Assembly (NCBI RefSeq): GCF_030409805.1
Contig: NZ_JAUFQP010000013.1
Location: forward strand, 186,001 to 250,000
From: Algibacter miyuki
GTDB lineage: Bacteria; Bacteroidota; Bacteroidia; Flavobacteriales; Flavobacteriaceae
Reading direction: 5' to 3'
Length of the DNA stretch: 64,000 nucleotides
The position numbers and the translations under genes were made by a program. This document shows positions 19,315-27,019 of the stretch, in pieces (position 1 is the stretch's first letter; each line of letters opens with the position of its first letter). The notes under the pieces were generated by a model that was given only the letters and a program-made list of their open reading frames with translations, made no database searches and was not told the DNA's origin.

Positions 19315-20373
19315 TTAAATTTGAGTTAAAACTAATGTAATCGCTGAATTTGTTGAACTTTGCAGAGAGATAGAACTTTGAGAAAAGCTTGTAACTTTCC
19401 AAGTATTATTTAATAATTCGAAAGAAGCGTTTCCTGTAAAAGTTAAATTTAAAAATACTTCAAGCTCAGATGCTACGGTATAAGTGCCTTCGATATTGCT
19501 TATTGTTGTGTTTACTGTGTTTTCTGCAGTACAACTTAAATCGTTAGCAAAATCGATAGTGTAATCGGCATAGTTGTTCGCGGTATTAACACTAGCTGTT
19601 ATAAAAGATTCTACTTTAAAAGTACCATCAACCAAAATACTTTCTAGTGTATTAGCGTTTTCTTCTGCTTCTTCGGTGGCTTCATCATTTTCTAAGCAAT
19701 TTGTAATTGCAGTTTGTAAATCTGCATCACTATTCAGTTCAATTGCGGTATTATTTTCACCCGTTAATGTTGCTGTAATAGGGTAGTTAATTGAGAATAA
19801 AGCATCGTTATCAAAATTATTCATATAAGTGTATAATTGTTGTTCAGATTCTATAACAATACTACCGGTTTGTTCTGCGCTTAAATCGTAAGTTAAAATT
19901 GTAATAGGGAAATCGATGTTTACACAGTTTATAGCGTCTTTACCTTCATTTTCGGCCGCTTCACAAGCATCAATAAGTGCATCGTATTCGGTTTGATTTG
20001 CAACTTGTACTTCAGTATAGTTACTTAGTTTTACGGTTAATGGGAATTGAAATTCAATGCTGTCATCATCATTTGTAAACTGTCCTAAAATATTTAAAAC
20101 AAGTTGGTAATCTGCTTGACTAATTAAAGTAATTTCTGTGTTATTAATTGTTGCAGTTAAAGGAAATAAAATAGAAGAACAAGATACACCATCTAAAAAA
20201 TCATCAAAACTACCATCGTACATAGACGAGCGTTCTAAGTTATTTGCTGTGGGTGATGTTGCAGAATTTGTGTTTGGGTTTTGCCCGTTTTCGTTATCAA
20301 TTTCATCTTGGCAAGATGTGAAACTCATAATTGATGTTAGTAGGATTGCTGTTAATAATTTTAAATTTTTCAT
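19315..20373 (-). CDS. Lipoprotein with four tandem repeats and a lipocalin-like C-terminus
   Basis: A 352-residue lipoprotein starting at the ATG at 20373, which gives a clean lipobox (MSFTSC, Cys21). Residues 65-232 contain four repeats of 40-45 residues, each with a [FY]P[IL]T motif (70-73, 110-113, 155-158, 197-200) followed by a beta-rich segment and a Q/D-x-L/Y helix; three of them end near a Cys. Residues about 243-352 look like a lipocalin-like barrel (GTFKVESFITA at the start, NNTWKVTSFSQSSISL near the end). It starts 66 nt from an ECF promoter (S2) and is divergent from the sigma gene, so it is likely the surface partner of the TonB-dependent receptor. Ligand unknown. Confidence 0.8.
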   Translation of the reverse strand: MKNLKLLTAILLTSIMSFTSCQDEIDNENGQNPNTNSATSPTANNLERSSMYDGSFDDFLDGVSCSSILFPLTATINNTEITLISQADYQLVLNILGQFTNDDDSIEFQFPLTVKLSNYTEVQVANQTEYDALIDACEAAENEGKDAINCVNIDFPITILTYDLSAEQTGSIVIESEQQLYTYMNNFDNDALFSINYPITATLTGENNTAIELNSDADLQTAITNCLENDEATEEAEENANTLESILVDGTFKVESFITASVNTANNYADYTIDFANDLSCTAENTVNTTISNIEGTYTVASELEVFLNLTFTGNASFELLNNTWKVTSFSQSSISLQSSTNSAITLVLTQI

Positions 20374-20439
20374 GTTTTTAATTTTTAGGGTTTTTATAAT
20401 TTTCTTTTTCACAGCCGTTTTTTTTCGCTGTTCTGTAAT

Positions 20440-20468
20440 TAAGACCCTTAGATATAAGTTTACCCTAC
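20440..20468 (-). promoter_or_regulatory. ECF-sigma promoter S2 (repeat lipoprotein gene)
   Basis: On the minus strand: GTAGGGTAAA (20468-20459), 13 nt, GTCTTA (20445-20440). It is identical in both boxes and in spacing to S1 and S3. Confidence 0.82.
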
Positions 20469-20577
20469 GATTTTTTTTAAAATATTTGAAATTAAATATA
20501 AGTCACTGTTTATCAGTATGTATTGTTGTTGATTTTTTTTGTCATATTTTTACCGCATATCAATTTGTATAAACTTT

Positions 20578-21099
20578 ATGAATAGCCCCAAGCATAAACT
20601 TTGCGAAGAATCTCATTTTAACACCTTTTACACAGAACATATTCAAGCCGCAAGTAATTTTGCCTTTTATAAGTGTGGAAATAGTGATGCATCTTTAGAT
20701 TATGTACAAGATGCGTTTGCTAAAATTTGGGAAAATTGTTCTAAAATAGATTTCTCTAAAGCCAAAACATATCTGTTTACCACGGTTAATAATTTGTTTT
20801 TAAATACTATTCGACACCAAAAGGTGGTGCTAAATTATGCAAAAGAATCGCCATATTTAGATGAAACTAATTTGAATCCAGAATATATAATGGAGGAAGA
20901 TGAGTTTAAGCAAAAACTTATGTTGGTTATTGAGAACTTAAGCCCAGAACAACGCGAGGTTTTTTTATTGAATAGAATAGAAGATAAAAAATATAGAGAG
21001 ATAGCCGAGTTGTTAGATATATCTCAAAAAACAGTTGAAAAACGAATGTCGGCAGCCTTAAAAATATTAAGAAGTAAAATTGAAGACTTAAAAATTTAA
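20578..21099 (+). CDS. ECF RNA polymerase sigma factor (FecI-like, sigma-70 family)
   Basis: A 173-residue sigma factor with region 2 (about 20-85, including DYVQDAFAKIWEN) and region 4 (about 115-170, with LSPEQREVFLLNRIEDKKYREIAELL as the start, and ISQKTVEKRMSAALK as the helix-turn-helix). The ATG at 20578 is preferred over an upstream TTG. It is followed by an anti-sigma gene and a TonB-dependent receptor, the FecI/FecR/FecA layout of cell-surface signalling. The three GTAGGGTAAA-N13-GTCTTA sites around it are its probable targets. None lies in front of its own gene, so it appears not to drive itself. Confidence 0.93.
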   Translation: MNSPKHKLCEESHFNTFYTEHIQAASNFAFYKCGNSDASLDYVQDAFAKIWENCSKIDFSKAKTYLFTTVNNLFLNTIRHQKVVLNYAKESPYLDETNLNPEYIMEEDEFKQKLMLVIENLSPEQREVFLLNRIEDKKYREIAELLDISQKTVEKRMSAALKILRSKIEDLKI

Positions 21100-21106
21100 T
21101 TTTTTA

Positions 21107-21135
21107 GTAGGGTAAATAAATAATAAGGTGTCTTA
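21107..21135 (+). promoter_or_regulatory. ECF-sigma promoter S3 (fecR-receptor operon)
   Basis: GTAGGGTAAA (21107-21116), 13 nt, GTCTTA (21130-21135), placed between the sigma stop codon and the fecR start 19 nt downstream. The same boxes and spacing occur at S1 and S2. Confidence 0.85.
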
Positions 21136-21154
21136 TAGTTGTATAGCATAAAAG

Positions 21155-22069
21155 ATGAATAAAGAAAACGACATATTAAAATGGTTTGAAGGTGAAATGT
21201 CTTTGGAAGATATTAAAAACAAATATCCTTCGGAAGATTTTTCGACTCTAGAAAAAATGGGCTTCTATTCTAAGCAGATTGAAGTGCCAAAAATAGATGC
21301 AGAACACGCTCTGGCCGATTTTAAGAAAAGATCATTTAAAAAAGAAGAAACCAAGGTTGTTCCATTAAACTTTAAAACGTTTATGAAGGTTGCTGCTGTA
21401 TTGGTTGTGTTATTAACATCATCTTACTTTTTGTTTTTTAATCATACCGCATCTTATTCAACTGAAATTGCTCAAACCGAAACTCTAAAATTACCAGATA
21501 ATTCTGAAGTGATACTGAATGCACAGTCAGAGTTAGCCTTCAATAAAAAAGAATGGAACCAAAATAGAAGTTTAACCTTAAAAGGTGAAGCTTTTTTTAA
21601 AGTAACAAAAGGTAAAAAGTTTACTGTAGATACCGATGCTGGGAGTATTCAGGTTTTAGGAACGCAATTTAATGTTAAGGAACGCGATAATTATTTTGAG
21701 GTACAATGCTACGAAGGTTCGGTTAGTGTTACACACAAAAATAATAAAACCATTTTAACTCCAGGAAAATCGGTGAGAGTTGTTAATGGAGACATTGTAG
21801 AGGTTAAACCTTTTAATGCTGAAAATCCATCATGGTTGGCTAAAGAATCTAGTTTTAGTGAGGTGCCGCTGTGGCAAGTAATAAACGAGCTAGAAGTTCA
21901 GTATGATATTGTTATCGATACGAGTAAAATTGATGCCGAGCAGATGTTTTCTGGAACTTTTACACATAACGATAAAAACATTGCCCTGCAATCTGTAACT
22001 ATTCCGCTTAAATTAAGCTATAACATATCAGGGAAAAACGTTGAGTTTTATAACTATGAATCTAACTAA
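21155..22069 (+). CDS. FecR-family anti-sigma factor
   Basis: A 304-residue inner membrane protein: a cytoplasmic N-terminus (about 1-75) that would hold the sigma factor, one membrane helix (about 77-95), a periplasmic FecR domain (about 105-215, with LPDNSEVILNAQSELAF and GEAFFKVTKGKKFTVDTDAG) and a C-terminal DUF4974 domain (about 230-300). It would relay the signal from the N-terminal domain of the TonB-dependent receptor, whose gene overlaps its end by 14 nt. Promoter S3 lies directly upstream, so the anti-sigma and receptor genes are under sigma control, forming a positive loop for the receptor with feedback through the anti-sigma. Confidence 0.93.
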   Translation: MNKENDILKWFEGEMSLEDIKNKYPSEDFSTLEKMGFYSKQIEVPKIDAEHALADFKKRSFKKEETKVVPLNFKTFMKVAAVLVVLLTSSYFLFFNHTASYSTEIAQTETLKLPDNSEVILNAQSELAFNKKEWNQNRSLTLKGEAFFKVTKGKKFTVDTDAGSIQVLGTQFNVKERDNYFEVQCYEGSVSVTHKNNKTILTPGKSVRVVNGDIVEVKPFNAENPSWLAKESSFSEVPLWQVINELEVQYDIVIDTSKIDAEQMFSGTFTHNDKNIALQSVTIPLKLSYNISGKNVEFYNYESN

Positions 22070-24602
22070 AATTTATTTTGTTTTAATTTTATTCAGTGGT
22101 TTCTTTTCTTTCGGATTTCAATCTCAAGATAAGAAGCCGTTAATAGATGTTATTGCTGAAGTTGAAGCCAAATTTGATGTTAAGTTTTCGTATTCGGTAA
22201 CAGATGTGGATCAGGTTTTTGTTGATTCAATAAAAAAATCAGAATCTCTTCAATTTATAATAGACAGGTTAAATGCAAACACAAATTTAAATTTTAAATT
22301 ACTTAGCGAACGGTATATTACCATTTCTACCATCGAAAAAACTATTTCGCTGTGCGGTGTTTTAATAGATAACATAGATCAGTTGCCTTTGCTTGGAGCT
22401 TCCGTGGTAATTAATAATAGATCTAAAGGTGTTATTACGGATATAGAAGGTCGATTTCAGTTAAGTAATATTCCCATTAATGAAACTATAGAAATTCGTT
22501 TTTTAGGGTTTAAATCTCTAACATTTAAAGCTAGTGAGCTGAGGTCTGTAAATGGTTTTTGTAAAACCATAATAATGGAAGAAGAAAGTCAGGCGCTGAA
22601 TAAAATATTAATATCTAAGTTTTTAACAACAGGCTTGCAGAAACGTATTGATGGAAGTACGGTTTTAAATACGGCTAAATTTGGAGTGTTACCAGGGTTA
22701 ACAGATCCCGATGTGTTGCAGTCTATACAAGCTTTACCTGGTGTAGAAAGCGTAAATGAAAGTATTGCTAATATTAATGTGCGCGGTGGTACAAACGACC
22801 AGAACTTAATACTTTGGGACGGTATTAAAATGTATCATTCAGGACACTTTTTTGGTTTAATATCTGCTTACAATCCATATTTAACAAACCAAGTCGTGGT
22901 TACTAAAAATGGAACGCCAAGTGAATTTAGTGATGGTGTTTCTAGTACCATTAATATGTCTACTAAAAATGAAATAAACAATACATTTTCTGGAGGTTTT
23001 GGTGCTAATTTAATGCATGCCGATGTGTTTTTAGAAATACCTATTAGCAAAAAACTGGCTTTGCATGTTTCTGGTAGACGCTCGTTTACAGATGTTTTTA
23101 ATTCACCAACTTATGATAATTATTTTGAACGTAGTTTTCAGGATAGTGAGTTAACAACTAATAGTGATAACATAAGTGATGGTAACCGAAGTTCAGATTT
23201 TTTCTTTTACGATTATACAGCGAAATTATTGTTCGATTTAAATGAAAATCATCAGTTTCGTGCAAACGTAATTGGTATTAATAATAACTTAGATTATACA
23301 GAGGTGTATACAGATAATGACGATAATGTAAATTCTAAAACCAGTAATTTACAGCAAGAGAATATTGGTTTTGGTGGAAGCTGGAATGCAACGTGGAATG
23401 ATAGATTCACAACAGAAGCCTCTGCTTTTTATTCAAACTACAATGTAGATGCTACAGATAATAGAATTGAAACTAACCAGCAACTAACCCAAGCAAACGA
23501 AGTATTAGAAACCGGTTTTAAGCTGAATACAAAGTATAAAATCAATAAATATTTGCACTTTTTAAACGGTTATCAATTTAGTGAAATTGGTATTCTTAAT
23601 GAAACTACTGTAAGTGCGCCATCTTACGAGAAAACAAAAAAGGATGTTCTTCTAAATCATGCTTTGTTTAGTGAAATTGAATTTAATAAAAATAAGACGT
23701 ATTTACGAATAGGTGTAAGAGGGAATTATTTTCAGAAATTTAATAAACTCATTATTGAGCCGCGATTAAATTTTAGGCAAAAACTATCACAACAAATAGC
23801 ATTTAAACTTCAAGGCGAATTTAAAAATCAATCTGCAAATCAAATTATTGATTTTCAGGACGATTTTTTAGGTGTTGAAAATAGAAGATGGATTTTGGCT
23901 AACGAAAATGATATTCCAATATCTAAAAGTAAACAAGTGTCTTTAGGTTTCGAGTTTAATAAAAATAACTGGTTAATGGATATTGAAGGCTTCTATAAAC
24001 ATGTTGATGGTATTACGGCTTCAAACCAAGGGTTTTATAATAATTTTCAGTTTGTTAATGCCACCGGAAACTATACGGCAAAAGGTGCTGAGTTTTTAAT
24101 TAATAAAACAGCTAATAAGTATAGTACATGGCTTAGTTATACTTACAGTCAAAATAATTACAAATTTCAAAGCTTTAGTCCTTCTGTATTTCCTAATAAT
24201 GTAGATATACGGCATTCGGTATCGTTAGCTGTAAATTATAATGTTTTAAAGCATTTAGAACTATCTGTTGGCGGTATGTGGCGTTCAGGCCAGCCTTACA
24301 CCAAACCTGTTGAAGATAATGAGACGGTTCGGGATGGGAATGATGTTTTGGTGAATTATAGTGATCCAAACAGTTTTAATCTTGATGATTTTATCAGATT
24401 AGATGCTTCATTAAATTATACTTTTCGGGTTACCGAAATAATGAGCGGTGCTTTAAGAGTTGGTGTATTTAATGTTTTAGGCAAGCAGAACGTTATAAAT
24501 AGGTATTATGAAGTTAACCCAGAAGACTCTAATACTGCCATTCAAATAGATAATAAATCCCTTGATTTAACTCCAAATATGAGTCTTAGATTCAATTTTT
24601 AA
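22056..24602 (+). CDS. TonB-dependent receptor with N-terminal signalling (STN) domain
   Basis: An 848-residue outer membrane receptor starting at the ATG at 22056, inside the end of fecR, so the two are translationally coupled. Order: signal peptide (about 1-23), STN secretin/TonB domain (about 30-100) that would contact FecR, a CarboxypepD_reg-like domain (about 110-175), a plug with GVESVNESIANINVRGG (about 230), and a beta barrel to the terminal Phe (MSLRFNF). It would take up a ligand using TonB energy and signal its presence to the sigma factor. No SusD-like partner is encoded nearby, so glycan import is not favoured; iron chelates, peptides or other compounds are possible. Confidence 0.93.
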   Translation: MNLTKIYFVLILFSGFFSFGFQSQDKKPLIDVIAEVEAKFDVKFSYSVTDVDQVFVDSIKKSESLQFIIDRLNANTNLNFKLLSERYITISTIEKTISLCGVLIDNIDQLPLLGASVVINNRSKGVITDIEGRFQLSNIPINETIEIRFLGFKSLTFKASELRSVNGFCKTIIMEEESQALNKILISKFLTTGLQKRIDGSTVLNTAKFGVLPGLTDPDVLQSIQALPGVESVNESIANINVRGGTNDQNLILWDGIKMYHSGHFFGLISAYNPYLTNQVVVTKNGTPSEFSDGVSSTINMSTKNEINNTFSGGFGANLMHADVFLEIPISKKLALHVSGRRSFTDVFNSPTYDNYFERSFQDSELTTNSDNISDGNRSSDFFFYDYTAKLLFDLNENHQFRANVIGINNNLDYTEVYTDNDDNVNSKTSNLQQENIGFGGSWNATWNDRFTTEASAFYSNYNVDATDNRIETNQQLTQANEVLETGFKLNTKYKINKYLHFLNGYQFSEIGILNETTVSAPSYEKTKKDVLLNHALFSEIEFNKNKTYLRIGVRGNYFQKFNKLIIEPRLNFRQKLSQQIAFKLQGEFKNQSANQIIDFQDDFLGVENRRWILANENDIPISKSKQVSLGFEFNKNNWLMDIEGFYKHVDGITASNQGFYNNFQFVNATGNYTAKGAEFLINKTANKYSTWLSYTYSQNNYKFQSFSPSVFPNNVDIRHSVSLAVNYNVLKHLELSVGGMWRSGQPYTKPVEDNETVRDGNDVLVNYSDPNSFNLDDFIRLDASLNYTFRVTEIMSGALRVGVFNVLGKQNVINRYYEVNPEDSNTAIQIDNKSLDLTPNMSLRFNF

Positions 24603-24655
24603 TCCGTTTAAAAACAATAAAGAATCGTTCAAATGCATTTTTTAGCGTTAAAATG
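24603..24655. other. Spacer after the receptor gene
   Basis: Short AT-rich spacer without a clear terminator for the receptor operon. Together with the ncRNA unit and the mdh leader it makes up a gap of 533 nt without a protein gene. Confidence 0.4.
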
Positions 24656-24685
24656 TTGTGTAGTATAGAAATTAGTGTATCTTTG
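24656..24685 (+). promoter_or_regulatory. Consensus promoter of a non-coding unit
   Basis: TTG (24656-24658), 19 nt, TATCTTTG (24678-24685). Both boxes and the spacing fit the Bacteroidota consensus. No protein gene follows before the terminator at 24963. Confidence 0.65.
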
Positions 24686-24689
24686 CTTT

Positions 24690-24995
24690 GGCTAAGACGG
24701 TGATTATAAAAACTTTAACCTAAAAACAAGCTGTTTTTGTAAAAGGAAGCGATATTTTGATTGAAGTGTAGTTTAATAATTGAAATTTATAGAATCCTTG
24801 CCCCCCTTAATTTTTAGCCATAAATAGTAAGTTTCAATTGAGTTGTTACAACTTAATTTTAAAAATAATATTACTCATTTATAAATCCTTTTTGAGGTTT
24901 TAAAATTGAGATTAGAGAAAGGAAAGTTTAGTTTTATTTAGTTTAGTTTAGTTAGTTGTTAGAAAAGCACAGAATTTTATTCTGTGCTTTTTTTT
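24690..24995 (+). ncRNA. Candidate small RNA of about 300 nt
   Basis: The unit runs from just after a consensus promoter to a strong terminator and contains no credible reading frame. Internal structure includes AAAAACA-AGC-TGTTTTT near 24722 and a C-rich stretch (CCTTGCCCCCC) near 24795. It lies between the receptor gene and mdh. I could not match it to a known RNA class; 6S-like RNA was considered, but I could not draw the expected long helix with a central bubble. Confidence 0.45.
24963..24995 (+). terminator. Strong terminator upstream of mdh
   Basis: AAAAGCACAGAAT (24963-24975), loop TTT, ATTCTGTGCTTTT (24979-24991), then more T to 24995. It is about 270 nt from the preceding promoter and 360 nt past the receptor stop codon. 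Confidence 0.85.
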
Positions 24996-25044
24996 ATTTC
25001 ATTTTAAGGCGTATTAATCACTGTTCTTCATGAAAAATAGAAGT

Positions 25045-25060
25045 TAAATTTGTAAATTTG
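25045..25060 (+). promoter_or_regulatory. Tandem -7 boxes upstream of mdh
   Basis: TAAATTTG occurs twice head to tail (25045-25052 and 25053-25060). The second would start transcription near 25065, leaving a 70-nt leader. No clear TTG is found at the usual distance upstream. Confidence 0.45.
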
Positions 25061-25135
25061 CGTGATTTGAAGCGTGTTTTTCAGGTTTTTAGTCAATTAA
25101 ATGAATGAATTAAATAAAATATAAAAATTTAACTT

Positions 25136-26062
25136 ATGAAAGTAACTGTAGTAGGAGCAGGAGCAGTAGGCGCAAGTTGTGCGGAGTATATTGCAATTAA
25201 AAATTTCGCTTCGGAAGTCGTTTTATTAGACATCAAAGAAGGCTATGCTGAAGGAAAAGCCATGGATTTAATGCAAACCGCATCTTTAAATGGGTTTGAT
25301 ACTAAAATTACAGGTGTAACTAACGATTATAGCCAAACAGCAGATAGTAATATTTGCGTTATTACTTCAGGAATTCCTCGTAAACCAGGAATGACACGTG
25401 AAGAATTAATTGGTATTAATGCTGGAATTGTAAAAACAGTATCTTCAAATTTAATTGAGCATTCTCCAAATACAATCATTATTGTTGTGAGTAACCCAAT
25501 GGATACCATGACATATTTAGTGCATAAATCAACCAACTTACCAAAAAATAGAATTATTGGTATGGGTGGAGCTTTAGATTCTGCACGTTTTAAATACAGA
25601 TTAGCTGAAGCTTTAGAAGCACCAATTAGCGATGTTGACGGTATGGTAATCGGTGGACATAGCGATACTGGTATGGTGCCATTAACGTCTCACGCTACAA
25701 GAAACTCTATTAAAGTTTCTGAATTTTTAAGTGCTGAACGTTTAGAGCAAGTTGCTGCCGATACTAAAGTAGGTGGAGCAACCCTTACAGGTTTATTAGG
25801 AACTTCTGCTTGGTATGCGCCAGGTGCTGCAGTAAGCGGTATGGTTCAAGCTATTGCTTGCGACCAAAAGAAAATGTTCCCATGTTCAACTTATTTAGAA
25901 GGTGAATATGGTTTAAACGATATCTGTATTGGTGTACCTGTAATTTTAGGTAAAGACGGTATTGAAAGTATTGTTAATATTCCTTTAAGTGATGCTGAAA
26001 AAGCACACGTACAAGCTAGTGCTGAAGGTGTAACAAAAACAAATGGTTTATTAGATTTATAG
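25136..26062 (+). CDS. mdh: Malate dehydrogenase (NAD-dependent, LDH-like type)
   Basis: Converts malate to oxaloacetate in the TCA cycle. The 308 residues match the LDH-like malate dehydrogenases of Bacteroidota. Seen: the dinucleotide-binding GAGAVG at 7-12, D32 at the end of the second strand, which favours NAD over NADP, the mobile-loop segment IPRKPGMTREEL, the VSNPMD motif and catalytic H175 in GGHSDTG. It has its own promoter region and a terminator, so it is monocistronic. Confidence 0.95.
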   Translation: MKVTVVGAGAVGASCAEYIAIKNFASEVVLLDIKEGYAEGKAMDLMQTASLNGFDTKITGVTNDYSQTADSNICVITSGIPRKPGMTREELIGINAGIVKTVSSNLIEHSPNTIIIVVSNPMDTMTYLVHKSTNLPKNRIIGMGGALDSARFKYRLAEALEAPISDVDGMVIGGHSDTGMVPLTSHATRNSIKVSEFLSAERLEQVAADTKVGGATLTGLLGTSAWYAPGAAVSGMVQAIACDQKKMFPCSTYLEGEYGLNDICIGVPVILGKDGIESIVNIPLSDAEKAHVQASAEGVTKTNGLLDL

Positions 26063-26093
26063 TCTTAAATCACTAAATTTCATAAATATATAG

Positions 26094-26122
26094 AGGCTGT
26101 AGCAATACAGCCTTTATTTTTT
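26094..26122 (+). terminator. mdh terminator
   Basis: AGGCTGTA (26094-26101), loop GCAA, TACAGCCT (26106-26113), then a T-rich tail. The tail runs directly into the -7 box of the next gene. Confidence 0.8.
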
Positions 26123-26130
26123 TATATTTG
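26123..26130 (+). promoter_or_regulatory. -7 box placed 4 nt before a start codon
   Basis: TATATTTG ends at 26130 and the ATG of the next gene is at 26135. The expected start of transcription is the A of that ATG or very near it, which would give a leaderless mRNA. No TTG is seen at the usual distance. Confidence 0.5.
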
Positions 26131-26134
26131 CGCC

Positions 26135-26752
26135 ATGCAATTAAAAAGGTACATAAGTGCTATAGTTATAATCCTGAGTTTTTTCGCTGTGCTTTCACAG
26201 CAGGAATTCACGGTGCCTAATCAGGAAATTGTATTAGAATTTAATCAAGAAAACGTTTCTTCTCAAGAAACTTTAAGTGCCGTAGCCCAAGTAAAACAAC
26301 AGTTACAAGATCTTGGTGCTCATAATATTCAAGTAAAACAAACTGCCAAGGGTACATTAAAAATCACGTATTATAGTGATGCCGATGTGGCTAGTATTAA
26401 GAAAACATTTTCGAAGTCTACTAAAGATGTTCTAAATAGCACACCTTTTAAAGATAATAATAAGTCTGCCGAATTTCCTTCCGAAGGAAACATGGCTTAC
26501 AATTTAGATGTTTACGAAATAGAAAGCTCAAAGACTGCCAGTTTAGGTTTAAACGGTGCATGTGTTTTAAATACCGATTCTAAAAGTGATCGTTTTTTCG
26601 ATCGAAATATGTTGTTTTCTATCGAGCCTGGTAAGGTTTCAGAAGAATGCAACTCAATTAAAACGGCTTACAAAGTGCGTAGAAATGTTTCTATTTCTAC
26701 ACAAAATAATCTTCATAATATCCCCGAAGTTCGGGCAGGACCAACCTGCTAA
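26135..26752 (+). CDS. Exported or membrane-anchored protein of unknown function
   Basis: A 205-residue protein with an N-terminal hydrophobic segment (about 7-22) that is a signal peptide or anchor, followed by a Gln/Glu-rich stretch and a compact domain (about 25-110) with alternating strands and helices (VAQVKQQLQDLGAHNIQVKQ, LKITYYSDADVASIKKTF). Two Cys are in the C-terminal half (NGACV, SEECN) and another at the end. The next in-frame Met lies about 115 residues further, so the start at 26135 is needed for the hydrophobic segment. The promoter sits right on this start codon. No family is recognised. Confidence 0.7.
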   Translation: MQLKRYISAIVIILSFFAVLSQQEFTVPNQEIVLEFNQENVSSQETLSAVAQVKQQLQDLGAHNIQVKQTAKGTLKITYYSDADVASIKKTFSKSTKDVLNSTPFKDNNKSAEFPSEGNMAYNLDVYEIESSKTASLGLNGACVLNTDSKSDRFFDRNMLFSIEPGKVSEECNSIKTAYKVRRNVSISTQNNLHNIPEVRAGPTC

Positions 26753-26975
26753 ACCGATTCATGTATTGGGTTCAACGTCATTTTAAGTTGAAAAACCAAC
26801 ATTAATCATTCTTATAGAATTCCCAATTATATCAATTTCAACATAAAACTTGTCTAATTAAATAGGGTATTCCAAGTACATTTAAAATACTAAATGCGGC
26901 GTTTATGCTTTCCGAAGAAAGAAAGTAGAAGCAAATTTATTCTAGCATTTTTTAATGTTTATTTGGTTTAAATGA

Positions 26976-26983
26976 TATATTTG
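26976..26983 (+). promoter_or_regulatory. secDF promoter -7 box
   Basis: TATATTTG at 26976-26983, with transcription expected near 26988 and a 32-nt leader to the secDF ATG. The -33 element is not clear. Confidence 0.5.
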
Positions 26984-27019
26984 CCCGTTAATTTTTTTTG
27001 ACAAACTAAAAACAATCAA

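Noticed and set aside
22041..22055. TTG start of the TonB-dependent receptor
   Set aside because: The ATG at 22056 begins the signal peptide directly and overlaps fecR as expected for coupled genes.
17264..24602. The ECF locus as a polysaccharide utilisation locus
   Set aside because: There is no SusD homologue, glycoside hydrolase or sulfatase nearby, so FecIR-type signalling with surface proteins is the better description.
24690..24995. Candidate RNA as 6S RNA
   Set aside because: I could not draw a long helix with a central bubble; the class is left open.
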